A stretch of 64,000 bases of DNA, taken from Clostridium kluyveri DSM 555 (GTDB taxonomy: Bacteria > Bacillota > Clostridia > Clostridiales > Clostridiaceae). The stretch lies in contig NC_009706.1 in the NCBI RefSeq assembly GCF_000016505.1, forward strand, positions 1,612,001 through 1,676,000, in the 5' to 3' direction. Shown one piece after another: positions 16,566 through 24,833 of the stretch. Below the pieces are notes generated by a model. That model worked only from the letters and a program-made list of their open reading frames with translations. It was not told the origin of the DNA and did not search any database. A program made the position numbers and the translations under genes. How positions within the stretch are numbered: position 1 is the stretch's first letter; each line of letters begins with the position of its first letter.

Positions 16566-17222
16566 GTGATAGAGAGACTTAACAATGTAGATGTTGAAAG
16601 ACCTATAGTAGAAAATTCATTAAAGATAGAGAAAAGCAGGTGTATTTTTAGAGATGCTATATTTTTTGATTTAGAACACTATATATACAAAAAACCTATA
16701 TGTATAGGGGTGTTTGGATGCTGTTTTTATGACTATAAAAATGAAGTGTTAAAAGTGACACAGTATATGATAGAAAATAAAAAGGATACAAAATTAATAC
16801 TAAGATTGGCAAAAGAATACTTTGAAAATATGATTAAAGAAAATAAAAAGTATATAGTAACTTTTTCGGGAAATAATGATTTTACGGTTATAAATTATCT
16901 TTTTGAAAAATACAATATGGAATTTAATAATATAGAAGATTATTTTATAAGTGTAGATCTGCAAAAACAGTATGAAAAAGAAATTCATAAATCTATAGGA
17001 CTTAAAGCATTGGAAAAAGAATTTGGAATTACAAGAGAGGATAAAGTTATAAGCGGTTCAAATTTAGCTAAAACCTTTAGTAAAATAATTAAAGATAGTG
17101 AGTATATAAATAGAATGCCTGAGGTAAAAAAGGAAAAAATATTATTATACAATGAGCAGGATATAGTAAGCTTGTTTAACATATATACAAAATGGAATAA
17201 TGTATTTATAGGCAATAAATAG
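16566..17222 (+). CDS. Second RNase H-like (YprB-type) exonuclease, divergent
   Basis: About 218 residues with the same fold and motif order as the protein at 14374: FFDLEHY (D, E) near 33, FSGNNDFTVINYL near 98, and NEQDIVSLFNIY near 198, with the intervening helix LKALEKEFGITREDKVISG resembling the paralogue's LKTVEKYLGINRKDKIDGG. Sequence identity is otherwise low and no C-terminal extension is present. The first of the acidic residues are retained, so activity is plausible. Start is uncertain: GTG at 16566 has GAGTGG 5 nt upstream; an in-frame TTG at 16548 lies too close to AAAAGG. The terminator at 17252 follows. Confidence 0.65.
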   Translation: MIERLNNVDVERPIVENSLKIEKSRCIFRDAIFFDLEHYIYKKPICIGVFGCCFYDYKNEVLKVTQYMIENKKDTKLILRLAKEYFENMIKENKKYIVTFSGNNDFTVINYLFEKYNMEFNNIEDYFISVDLQKQYEKEIHKSIGLKALEKEFGITREDKVISGSNLAKTFSKIIKDSEYINRMPEVKKEKILLYNEQDIVSLFNIYTKWNNVFIGNK

Positions 17223-17251
17223 TAAGTTAGTAATAATTATATCTGTGATAT

Positions 17252-17290
17252 AAAAGTTTTTGTACATTTATAAAAACTTTTATTTTTTAT
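17252..17290 (+). terminator. Intrinsic terminator before the arg operon
   Basis: AAAAGTTTTT and AAAAACTTTT form a 10-bp stem followed by TATTTTTTATT. Confidence 0.85.
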
Positions 17291-17307
17291 TATTGTATAT
17301 TTATAAT

Positions 17308-17375
17308 GAAGTAATTATAAGGTTAGGGGGGAGTTTACTCAAGAAAAATGCTTTTTCATATGAATTTTTCAAGCA
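17308..17375 (+). repeat. R1 repeat, copy d (degenerate)
   Basis: Reads GAAGTAATTATAAGGTTAGG, then GGGGAGTTTACT, then AATGCTTTTTCATATGAAT. It aligns block by block with copy c (AGTGATTCTTAGGTCCGG, ATGGAGTTTGCT, ATATGCTTTCATTTGAAT) but with about a quarter of positions changed. It lies in the intergenic region just upstream of the arg promoter. Confidence 0.5.
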
Positions 17376-17414
17376 CTTATAAAAAAATATTAAATTAATT
17401 TTTATAAAAAAATA

Positions 17415-17473
17415 TTGCATATTTATTTATAAAGTCATATAATAACTACATATTTAAAAAATATGTAGTTATT
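17415..17473 (+). promoter_or_regulatory. arg operon promoter with operator-like perfect inverted repeat
   Basis: TTGCAT (17415-17420) and TATAAT (17438-17443) are 17 nt apart. The spacer contains TGCATATTTATTTATAAA, loosely similar to ARG boxes bound by ArgR/AhrC. A perfect 15-bp inverted repeat (17441-17455 and 17459-17473, loop AAA) overlaps the end of the -10 box and the predicted transcription start. The repeat is followed by ATATTTTTAT, so it could act as an operator or as a terminator of upstream read-through. Confidence 0.5.
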
Positions 17474-17516
17474 ATATTTTTATAGGCAATTATGATCTAA
17501 AAGGAGGTAAATTGAT

Positions 17517-18551
17517 TTGGTACAAGTAGGCGTTATTGGGGGAACAGGTTATGTAGGAGCAGAATTAATAAGGCTCTTATCAAATCATAACAAAATAAAA
17601 ATATCAGGTATATCATCTACAAGTTATGAGGGAAAATCTATTAATAGCCTATATCCAGGTTTTTATGATTTAAAAGAACTTGTATGTGAAAAGGATGATG
17701 AAGTTATAAAAAGAAGTGATTTGATCTTTTTAGCTCTGCCTAGCGGAGTAAGTGAACCTATTGTAGAAAAAGCAGTGGCCAAAGATAAAATATGTATAGA
17801 TATGGGTGCAGATTTTAGATTTAAAAATGAATCTTCATATAAAAAATGGTATGGTAAAAATTTTATTACACCAAAATTGCATGAAAGTTCTGTGTATGGA
17901 CTTCCAGAGTTAAATAGAGAATATATAAAAAAATCCCGAGTTATAGGAAATCCAGGATGTTATGCCACTTCTGTTCAAATTGGTGTTTTACCTCTTATTT
18001 CTAAAGGATTAATAGAAGAAAAAGGTATAATTGCAGATTGTAAATCAGGATTAACTGGTGCGGGGAAAACTCTTAGTGAAAGTAGTCATTTTGTAAATTG
18101 TAATGAGAGTTTTAGTGCTTATAAAGTTGCAAATCATAGGCACACTCCAGAAATAGAGGAAAATTTAAATAGTGTATCAAAAGAGGGGGTAAAGCTTACT
18201 TTTATTCCACATTTAATTCCAATAAATAGGGGTATTTTGTCCACCATATATACAACTCCTAAGGATCCGATAGATATAGAAAAAATACACCAGAAATATT
18301 GTGAATTCTATAAAGAGGAACCTTTTGTAAGAATTCTTCCTCTAGGTAAAGTATCTAAGATAAACAATGTAAGACTTTCTAATTATTGTTGTATTTCTAT
18401 ACATTATGATAGCGAAAATAATAAACTTATAATCATATCATGTTTAGACAATATGATAAAAGGAGCAGCAGGACAGGCAATTCAAAATATGAATATTGTA
18501 TTAGGTTTCGATGAAAAAGAAGGACTTACTGCCCTGCCAGCTGTTTTTTAA
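17517..18551 (+). CDS. argC: N-acetyl-gamma-glutamyl-phosphate reductase
   Basis: A 344-residue NADPH-dependent dehydrogenase, third step of arginine synthesis. The N-terminal Rossmann motif GVIGGTGYVGAELIRLL and the active-site segment VIGNPGCYATS near residue 145 (catalytic Cys) are diagnostic. HRHTPEIEE near 205 is also conserved. The start is a TTG with AAAGGAGGT 8 nt upstream. It is the first gene of argCJBD, with spacings of 25, 17 and 12 nt, so the four are one operon. The expected regulator is ArgR, by family knowledge. Confidence 0.96.
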   Translation: MVQVGVIGGTGYVGAELIRLLSNHNKIKISGISSTSYEGKSINSLYPGFYDLKELVCEKDDEVIKRSDLIFLALPSGVSEPIVEKAVAKDKICIDMGADFRFKNESSYKKWYGKNFITPKLHESSVYGLPELNREYIKKSRVIGNPGCYATSVQIGVLPLISKGLIEEKGIIADCKSGLTGAGKTLSESSHFVNCNESFSAYKVANHRHTPEIEENLNSVSKEGVKLTFIPHLIPINRGILSTIYTTPKDPIDIEKIHQKYCEFYKEEPFVRILPLGKVSKINNVRLSNYCCISIHYDSENNKLIIISCLDNMIKGAAGQAIQNMNIVLGFDEKEGLTALPAVF

Positions 18552-18576
18552 TTAAATTTTAAGGAGGACATTTAAG

Positions 18577-19797
18577 ATGAATTTAGAAATTATAGAAGGA
18601 GGAATTACCTCTCCTAAAGGTTTTACAGCTTCGGGAATTAGCTGTGGCCTTAAGAAGAATAATCTGCAGGATTTAGCTCTTGTAATGTCAACTAAACTTT
18701 GTAATTCAGCAGGGGTATACACTAAAAATATAGTTAAGGGGGCACCTCTTTTAGTAACTAAAGGTCATTTAGAAAATAAAAAGGCTCAAGCCATAATTAT
18801 AAATAGCGGAAATGCCAATACCTGTACGGGGGAAGATGGAATAAATCATGCAAAAGAAATGTGTAAATATACAGGAGAAGAATTACAAATTGAAGAGGAT
18901 AATGTACTTGTAGCCTCCACAGGAATTATAGGTGTAAAATTAAATATTGGTATTATAAAAGAAGCTATTCCACGACTTGCTAAAAAGTTAAATAAAAATG
19001 GTGGAAAGGATGCAGCAAGGGCTATACTTACCACAGATACATTTAAAAAGACATTAGCTGTAACCCTGGAACTTGGAGGAAAAACTGTGGTAATTGGAGC
19101 TATGGCCAAGGGTTCTGGAATGATACATCCTAATATGGCAACTATGCTTTCTTTTATTACCACAGATGTAAATATAGATGCTAGTCTTTTAGACAAGGCG
19201 TTAAAAGAAAGTGTAAAAGTAAGCTATAATAGAATTTCTGTAGATGGAGATACTTCTACAAATGACATGGTGCTTGTCATGGCCAATGGATTAGCTGAAA
19301 ATCCTATTATAGATGAGGAAAATGAAGATTATAACACCTTTTTAGAGGCATTAAAAAAGCTAAATATAGAATTAGCTAAAATGATTGCAAAAGATGGAGA
19401 GGGTGCTACTAAATTAATAGAATGCACGGTTATGAATGTATCTGGAGAAAAGGAAGGTGAAATTTTAGGTAAATCTGTAATATGTTCAAGTCTTGTAAAA
19501 ACCGCCCTATTTGGACGAAATGCCAATTGGGGCAGAATATTAGATGCTATTGGATATTCTGGAGTAGACTTTGATATAAATAAACTGGAAGTATCCATGG
19601 AAAGTTCAAAGGGAAGTATATTGGTATTTAAAAATGGTAATCCTGTAGATTTTTCAATTGAAAAATCTGTAGACATACTTTCAGAAAATACAGTGGGCAT
19701 AGTTTTAAATTTTAACTCTGGAAATTATAGTGTATGCTGCTGGGGATGTGATTTAACCTATGATTATGTAAAGATTAATGGAAGTTATATGTCTTAA
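18577..19797 (+). CDS. argJ: Glutamate N-acetyltransferase / ornithine acetyltransferase
   Basis: A 406-residue autoprocessing enzyme that moves the acetyl group from N-acetylornithine to glutamate, making the pathway cyclic. The cleavage and nucleophile region KGSGMIHPNMATMLSF, with the Thr of MATML, is present near residue 187. SGNANTCTG near 74 and RNANWGRI near 310 are family motifs. Because argJ replaces argE, arginine precursors are made without losing acetate. Whether it is mono- or bifunctional (also using acetyl-CoA) cannot be read; no argA is nearby. Start ATG with AAGGAGG. Confidence 0.96.
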   Translation: MNLEIIEGGITSPKGFTASGISCGLKKNNLQDLALVMSTKLCNSAGVYTKNIVKGAPLLVTKGHLENKKAQAIIINSGNANTCTGEDGINHAKEMCKYTGEELQIEEDNVLVASTGIIGVKLNIGIIKEAIPRLAKKLNKNGGKDAARAILTTDTFKKTLAVTLELGGKTVVIGAMAKGSGMIHPNMATMLSFITTDVNIDASLLDKALKESVKVSYNRISVDGDTSTNDMVLVMANGLAENPIIDEENEDYNTFLEALKKLNIELAKMIAKDGEGATKLIECTVMNVSGEKEGEILGKSVICSSLVKTALFGRNANWGRILDAIGYSGVDFDINKLEVSMESSKGSILVFKNGNPVDFSIEKSVDILSENTVGIVLNFNSGNYSVCCWGCDLTYDYVKINGSYMS

Positions 19798-19814
19798 GGG
19801 AGGTACGGGAGGAA

Positions 19815-20666
19815 TTGAATTATAATGAGGTGGCAAAAATATTAGCGGAATCACTGCCATATATTCAAAAATACAGAGGGAAAACAATAGTTGTTAAGTA
19901 TGGTGGCAGTGCTATGTTGGATGAACAGCTTAAAAAATATGTTATAAATGATTTAGTACTTATGAAATGTGTGGGAATAAATTTAGTAGTTGTTCATGGT
20001 GGGGGTCCATTTATTTCTTCTTATTTAAAAAAGTTAAACAAGGAAAGTGTTTTTATAGATGGACTAAGATATACAGATGAAGAAACCATGGATGTGGTTC
20101 AAATGGTACTTAGTGGAAAGGTAAATAAAGATTTGGTAAAATTAATTCAAAGTTATGGTGGAAAAGCCCTTGGACTTTGTGGAATAGATGGAGCCATGAT
20201 AAAAGCTGAAAAAATCTCCAAAGGCGTGGATTTGGGGAAAGTAGGAGAGATAACAGATATAAATACTGAAATTATTATAAGTTCTATAGATAATGGATAT
20301 ATCCCTGTAATAAGCAGTATAGCTCTTGGGGATGATAATGAAACCTATAATATAAATGCAGATACATGTACTTTTAAAATTGCGGCAGCTTTAAAAGCAC
20401 AAAATTTAATACTTCTTACAGATGTACCTGGAGTTATGAGGGATATGGATGATAACTCTACTTTAATTTCAGAATTAAGGTTAAAGGATATTAAAGCTCT
20501 GTATGAAGATAATATTATAAAAGGAGGGATGTTGCCAAAAATCAATTGTTGTGTTGAGGCCATTAAGTCGGGAGTTAAGAGTGCACACATTATTGACGGT
20601 AGAGTACCTCATTGTCTTCTTGTGGAATTATTTTCAAAAGAAGGTATAGGAACTATGATTTATTAG
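19815..20666 (+). CDS. argB: Acetylglutamate kinase
   Basis: A 283-residue amino acid kinase, second step of arginine synthesis. It shows KYGGSAM (phosphate-binding Lys and Gly), VVHGGGPFIS near 60, and NADTCTFKIAAAL near 180. A short N-terminal helix (NYNEVAKILAESLPYIQKYRGK) resembles that of arginine-inhibited kinases, so feedback inhibition by arginine is likely but not proven. Start TTG with GGGAGGA 2-8 nt upstream. Confidence 0.96.
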   Translation: MNYNEVAKILAESLPYIQKYRGKTIVVKYGGSAMLDEQLKKYVINDLVLMKCVGINLVVVHGGGPFISSYLKKLNKESVFIDGLRYTDEETMDVVQMVLSGKVNKDLVKLIQSYGGKALGLCGIDGAMIKAEKISKGVDLGKVGEITDINTEIIISSIDNGYIPVISSIALGDDNETYNINADTCTFKIAAALKAQNLILLTDVPGVMRDMDDNSTLISELRLKDIKALYEDNIIKGGMLPKINCCVEAIKSGVKSAHIIDGRVPHCLLVELFSKEGIGTMIY

Positions 20667-20678
20667 GAGGAGATTAAT

Positions 20679-21851
20679 TTGGATTATTTAAATTATGCAA
20701 AAGAATATCTTATGAATACTTATAACCATCTTCCTGTGGTATTCACTCATGGAGAAGGGTGTAAGTTGTTTGATACGGATAATAAGGAATATCTGGATTT
20801 TACATCAGGTATTGGCGTAATGTCTCTAGGCTATGGAAATAAGAACTGGATTAAAGCTGTAGAAGCCCAACTGGAAAAAGTAGTTCATACTTCTAATATA
20901 TTTTTGAATATTCCTGTATTGGAACTAGCCAAAAAATTTACTGAAATTTCAAATATGACTAAAGTGTTTTTTTGTAATTCTGGTGCAGAAGCTAATGAAG
21001 GAGCTATAAAATTAGCAAGAAAGTATAGTTTTGATAAACATGGAAAGGCTAGAAATACTATACTTACATTGAAAAAGAGTTTTCATGGAAGAACTATAAC
21101 TACATTAAAAGCAGGAGGACAGGAAAAGCTTCATAAATATTTTTATCCTTTTACTGAAGGTTTTAAATATGCAGAGGCTAATGTAGAAGAGTTAGAAAAA
21201 TCCATAGATTCATCAATTTGTGCTATTATGATAGAACCTATTCAGGGAGAAGGAGGAATAAATCCACTAAGTGAAGAATTTGTTCATAAGGTTTTTGGGA
21301 TAGCAGAGAAGGAAGATATCTTGGTTATATGTGATGAAATTCAATGTGGTATAGGAAGAACAGGAAAGATCTATGGTTTTAATAATTATGGTGTTTGTCC
21401 AGATATTATATCCACTGCAAAAGGTCTTGGAGGAGGATTACCTATAGGTGCTGTGCTCTGTAATGAAAAATTGAACAATACTTTTGAATATGGAGATCAT
21501 GGCTCTACTTTTGGAGGAAATCCTGTTTGTGCAGCAGGTGCTCTAGAAGTATTGAACATAATAAGTGAGAATTCTTTTTTAGAAGAAGTAAGTGAAAAAG
21601 GAAAATTTGTTAAGGAGTATTTTAAAAGTAAAAATAAAAAGAATATATTAGAAGTTCGTGGAATGGGACTTATGATAGGAATAGAAATTGAAGGGGAAGC
21701 ATCCAGGGTACAAAAGAAAGCTCTCCAAAAAGGTCTTCTTGTATTAACCGCAGGACCAAATGTAGTGAGATTATTGCCACCGCTTATTATTTCAAAAGAA
21801 GAATTAGAAGCGGGATTAAATACACTATATGAAATTATAGAGGAAGAGTAA
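20679..21851 (+). CDS. argD: Acetylornithine aminotransferase
   Basis: A 390-residue class III PLP-dependent aminotransferase. NSGAEANEGAIKLARKY near 105, ICDEIQCGIGRTG near 220 and the PLP-lysine segment STAKGLGGGLPIG near 247 are present. It converts N-acetylglutamate semialdehyde to N-acetylornithine. Start TTG after GGAGGAG. It ends the operon; argF, argG and argH are not in the window and must lie elsewhere. Confidence 0.95.
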   Translation: MDYLNYAKEYLMNTYNHLPVVFTHGEGCKLFDTDNKEYLDFTSGIGVMSLGYGNKNWIKAVEAQLEKVVHTSNIFLNIPVLELAKKFTEISNMTKVFFCNSGAEANEGAIKLARKYSFDKHGKARNTILTLKKSFHGRTITTLKAGGQEKLHKYFYPFTEGFKYAEANVEELEKSIDSSICAIMIEPIQGEGGINPLSEEFVHKVFGIAEKEDILVICDEIQCGIGRTGKIYGFNNYGVCPDIISTAKGLGGGLPIGAVLCNEKLNNTFEYGDHGSTFGGNPVCAAGALEVLNIISENSFLEEVSEKGKFVKEYFKSKNKKNILEVRGMGLMIGIEIEGEASRVQKKALQKGLLVLTAGPNVVRLLPPLIISKEELEAGLNTLYEIIEEE

Positions 21852-21875
21852 TTTATATATTTAAATCAAGCAAAG

Positions 21876-21918
21876 GAAATCTGCTGTGATTCAAGTAGAT
21901 TTCTTTTTATTTTTATAA
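21876..21918 (+). terminator. Intrinsic terminator of the arg operon
   Basis: GAAATCTGCT and AGTAGATTTC form the stem, followed by TTTTTATTTTT. Confidence 0.9.
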
Positions 21919-21994
21919 TAAATAAATGTGATAATAACCTCTTTGTAAAAGTATAAATAGATATATCTATTTTATTAATATAGAGGTTACATTT

Positions 21995-22894
21995 ATGAGG
22001 TGGTTTATTAATTTACATAAGCTCGAGAAAAAGACTATTTTACTTATGTTAGCATTGCTTTATGTTAGCATATTATTTTCTTTTGGATTTATTTACTGGG
22101 ATATAGCCAATGATTCTCAGGGGGAATTTTTTATATTTCAAAATGATGTGAACATGAATACAAAGGTAGAAGCTTTTAGAAAAAGTTTGAATATCCCCAT
22201 ATATAATAAGGAATTTAAAGATATGGTAAAATATTTAATATCCTCTAATGAATATAAAAGACCTATTGCAAAACTAGAAACCCCTGGCTCCTCTTTTTCT
22301 ACAAACATATTTGCCTTTGATAAAATCTTAGGAGAAAATTGGGCTAATTATTATTACCTTTTATTTCAAAGTCAAGATATTACTCATATAAGTATAGAAG
22401 ACTTAGGAGAAGATAAAGTGAGCAGTAAATTTAATAGTAATAAGTTAAAAATATGTTTTTACAAGATAAATGAGGAGGAAAAATATAAGGATTTTAAGAG
22501 CTATAAAAAAAGTGATAAGAACAAATTTGAAAAAATAGATAGCAAATATGTTTGGGTAAATAATTATACTTTACTTTATAATGAAATTTTTAGAAAGGAA
22601 TATTTTTATTATCCTCTAAATTTTTATTTTCCAAAGCTTATAGAAAACTCCATATCTTTTTTAGATGATAGTCCTTTGGCATTGAGATCTATAATAAATG
22701 GAAATTTCAAATATCCAATATGGAATTTTATGTATTTTAGTGCTGTTACTATGACTACATTAGGTTATGGAGATATTTTGCCCAATTCTATGGTTGTTAG
22801 GATATTGGTTATGCTTGAAACCATATTTGGAGTAATTATAATAGGAGTATTTGTATCCTGTTTGTTTTGGAATAAAAAATCAAGTGATTCTTAG
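21995..22894 (+). CDS. Two-transmembrane potassium channel with large external domain
   Basis: A 299-residue protein with one N-terminal membrane helix (about 13-38), a stretch of about 200 mostly polar residues predicted outside the membrane, then a pore segment with the K+ selectivity filter TTLGYGD (near 253) and a second helix (about 268-290). The pore resembles KcsA/Kv-type ion channel domains. The very long insert between helix 1 and the pore is unusual and may be a sensor; I recognise no domain in it. There is no cytoplasmic RCK domain. The last residues, KKSSDS-stop, are encoded by an R1 repeat (copy b), so the native C-terminus may have been altered. Confidence 0.78.
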   Translation: MRWFINLHKLEKKTILLMLALLYVSILFSFGFIYWDIANDSQGEFFIFQNDVNMNTKVEAFRKSLNIPIYNKEFKDMVKYLISSNEYKRPIAKLETPGSSFSTNIFAFDKILGENWANYYYLLFQSQDITHISIEDLGEDKVSSKFNSNKLKICFYKINEEEKYKDFKSYKKSDKNKFEKIDSKYVWVNNYTLLYNEIFRKEYFYYPLNFYFPKLIENSISFLDDSPLALRSIINGNFKYPIWNFMYFSAVTMTTLGYGDILPNSMVVRILVMLETIFGVIIIGVFVSCLFWNKKSSDS

Positions 22895-22945
22895 GTTCAG
22901 GCGGAGTTTGCTGTAGAGAAAGGCTTTTCTCCACCTAAACTTATG
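22878..22945 (+). repeat. R1 repeat, copy b
   Basis: Begins AATCAAGTGATTCTTAGG at the 3' end of the channel gene; its TAG (22892-22894) is the gene's stop. Continues TTCAGGCGGAGTTTG and closes a hairpin with CTCCACCTAAA (stem TTCAGGCGGAG/CTCCACCTAAA). The second hairpin module seen in copies c and e is absent. It may also terminate transcription of the channel gene. Confidence 0.8.
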
Positions 22946-23074
22946 GAATTTTGAAACTAGAATATTTACATTATATATATTATGTAAATTTAAAATTAAA
23001 GTAAACAAACAGCATAGAAAAATATAAAGATATATACTATAATTATAATAATAAAAATGGAATGGAGAGAAAAC

Positions 23075-23572
23075 ATGGAAAAAATCACTAGTTTTACAAT
23101 TAATCACTTGGAACTATTGCCTGGAGTATATGTTTCAAGGAAGGATAATATTAATGGAGCAATAATAACTACCTTCGATATTAGGATGACAAGACCAAAC
23201 TTTGAACCAGTAATGAATACGGCTGAACTTCATACTATTGAGCATTTGGGAGCGACCTTTTTAAGAAATCACAGCGAGTATGGCAGTAAGATAGTTTATT
23301 TTGGTCCTATGGGCTGTAGAACAGGATTATATTTATTATTAGGAAGTGATAGAGGATTTGAATCAAAAGAAATTATAGGTTTAGTTAAAGAGATGTTTCA
23401 ATTTATTGCAGAATATGAGGGTGAAATTCCAGGTGCACTGCCAAAAGATTGTGGAAATTATCTTGATATGAATTTACCTATGGCTAAGTATTTAGCAAAA
23501 AAATATTTAGAGGATGTGCTAGATAATATTAGTGAAAAAAATCTTAATTATCCTAAATCAAGTGATTCTTAG
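23075..23572 (+). CDS. luxS: S-ribosylhomocysteine lyase (autoinducer-2 synthase)
   Basis: A 165-residue LuxS, which cleaves S-ribosylhomocysteine to homocysteine and the AI-2 precursor DPD. The metal site HTIEH near 54 and Cys (in DCGNYLDM near 127) are present, together with the active-site Cys in GPMGCRTGLY near 83. The start is the ATG at 23075, 5 nt after GGAGAG; an upstream in-frame ATG at 23057 would place the RBS inside the gene. LuxS is usually near 157 residues. The last codons (SSDS) come from an R1 repeat. No other activated-methyl-cycle gene is adjacent. Confidence 0.94.
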   Translation: MEKITSFTINHLELLPGVYVSRKDNINGAIITTFDIRMTRPNFEPVMNTAELHTIEHLGATFLRNHSEYGSKIVYFGPMGCRTGLYLLLGSDRGFESKEIIGLVKEMFQFIAEYEGEIPGALPKDCGNYLDMNLPMAKYLAKKYLEDVLDNISEKNLNYPKSSDS

Positions 23573-23760
23573 GTCCGGATGGAGTTTGCTTATGAGGAAT
23601 ATGCTTTCATTTGAATCTTATTAACAGTATTTTTAGTGTCTTTAGCACTTAGAATACGTTATCCTTTAGGGGAAGAACTTATAAAGGCGCTAAAATCAGC
23701 TAATCCCCCAGCTTCTTTGGGAATTAGCTGATTTTAGCGTTTGGGTAAGTTCTTTTCTAA
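23556..23760 (+). repeat. R1 repeat, copy c (long form with two hairpins)
   Basis: Starts AAATCAAGTGATTCTTAGG inside the luxS 3' end and provides its TAG stop (23570-23572). Hairpin 1 region: GATGGAGTTTGCTTATGAGG ... ATGCTTTCATTTGAATC. After about 60 nt comes GGGAAGAACTTATAAAGGCG leading into hairpin 2, a near-perfect stem of 23688-23706 with 23719-23739 (CGCTAAAATCAGCTAATCCC against its complement with one bulge), further closed by GAAGAACTTA/TAAGTTCTTTTC. The same module order is seen in copy e. It may serve as terminator between convergent luxS and tcdA. Confidence 0.78.
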
Positions 23761-23769
23761 AGATGAAAG

Positions 23770-24528
23770 TTAATTCAATGACAGTATATCTTTAATTACC
23801 TCACCTGCTATTATCATTCCTGCCACGGGAGGAACAAAGGAATTGCTGGAAGGTATTTGACGTTTTGATAGGCATTTTTTTGAGCCCCCAGTGCATACAC
23901 AGCCTTCCTTGCAAGTTATGACTTCTTCTATTTTTGGTTTTTTAGGTATTTCCTCGGAATACAATACCTTTAAGTTTTTTATTTCTCGTTTCTTGAGTTC
24001 ATGTCTCATTACTTTAGCTAGGGGACATATTTCTGTATCATAAATGTCAGATATCTTAAATTTAGTGGGATCTAGTTTATTTCCCGTACCCATACAACTA
24101 ATTATATTTATATTATGATTTTTACACCATACTATAAGGGATATTTTTGAAGATACTGTATCAATGGCATCTATTACATAATCTGCGGAAGGAGGTATAA
24201 TACTATCTATATTATTTTCATCTGCAAATACTTTATAAGATTCCACCTTGCAATTGGGGTTTATATCTAAAATTCTATCTTTTAAAACATCTGCTTTATA
24301 CTTACCTATTGTATGGAAGTTGGCATGTATCTGTCTGTTTATATTTGTTAAACAAACAGTATCATCATCTACTATGACAATATGACCTATACCTCCTCTT
24401 ACCAGAGCTTCAAGGGTAAAACTTCCCACACCACCTAACCCAAATAGTACTATAGTACTATGTTTTAATTTTTCTAGAGCTTCTTTTCCAAACAGCAGTT
24501 CGGTTCTGGAAAGGGCATGTTGTTTCAT
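23770..24528 (-). CDS. tcdA: tRNA threonylcarbamoyladenosine dehydratase
   Basis: A 252-residue E1-like (ThiF/MoeB fold) protein of the TcdA/CsdL family that cyclises t6A37 in tRNA to ct6A. The ATP-binding motif FGLGGVGSFTLEAL is near residue 30, DDDTVCLTNINRQIHA near 55, and a Cys-rich loop CKEGCVCTGGSKKC near 205. The C-terminal segment NSFVPPVAGMIIAGEVI is typical. An RBS AGGAGAT precedes the ATG. It converges with luxS across an R1 repeat. Confidence 0.93.
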   Translation of the reverse strand: MKQHALSRTELLFGKEALEKLKHSTIVLFGLGGVGSFTLEALVRGGIGHIVIVDDDTVCLTNINRQIHANFHTIGKYKADVLKDRILDINPNCKVESYKVFADENNIDSIIPPSADYVIDAIDTVSSKISLIVWCKNHNINIISCMGTGNKLDPTKFKISDIYDTEICPLAKVMRHELKKREIKNLKVLYSEEIPKKPKIEEVITCKEGCVCTGGSKKCLSKRQIPSSNSFVPPVAGMIIAGEVIKDILSLN

Positions 24529-24833
24529 TAAATGATCTCCTATTCATAATAGTTTAATTATTTTTAACTTAAATGACAATATTAAAATTATATAATGTAC
24601 AGTATTTTTAATCAATAGTCTTATAGAACTAAGTAATTCTTATTTGGGCGGAATTTTCTATAATGTGAAGTATCAGCTTTTCAATAGATTAGTAAATTGT
24701 ATCTTAAATATTAAATTTTTATCTATCATTGAATAGTCCACAATAATAAACTATAATTAAGGGTATATAATAATTGTAAGGATTGAAGTGTTATAAGCAA
24801 ATACATGAGGTAATTAAAAGAGGGTGTTTTATT
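24529..24833. other. Intergenic region between tcdA and the amidase gene
   Basis: 305 bp without a supported gene. It holds a degenerate R1 copy at about 24628-24665 (CTAAGTAATTCTTATTTGGG then CGGAATTTTCT) and otherwise AT-rich DNA that must contain the divergent promoters. TATAATTAAGG and ATATAATAATTGTAAGG lie just upstream of the amidase. An upstream in-frame extension of the amidase ORF to 24783 lacks an RBS. Confidence 0.5.
24628..24665 (+). repeat. R1 repeat, copy f (strongly degenerate)
   Basis: AAGTAATTCTTATTTGGGCG followed by GAATTTTCT resembles the R1 left block AAGTGATTCTTAGGTTCAGG / CGGAGTTTGCT. Only the first hairpin arm is recognisable. Similarity is weaker than for other copies. 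Confidence 0.35.
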
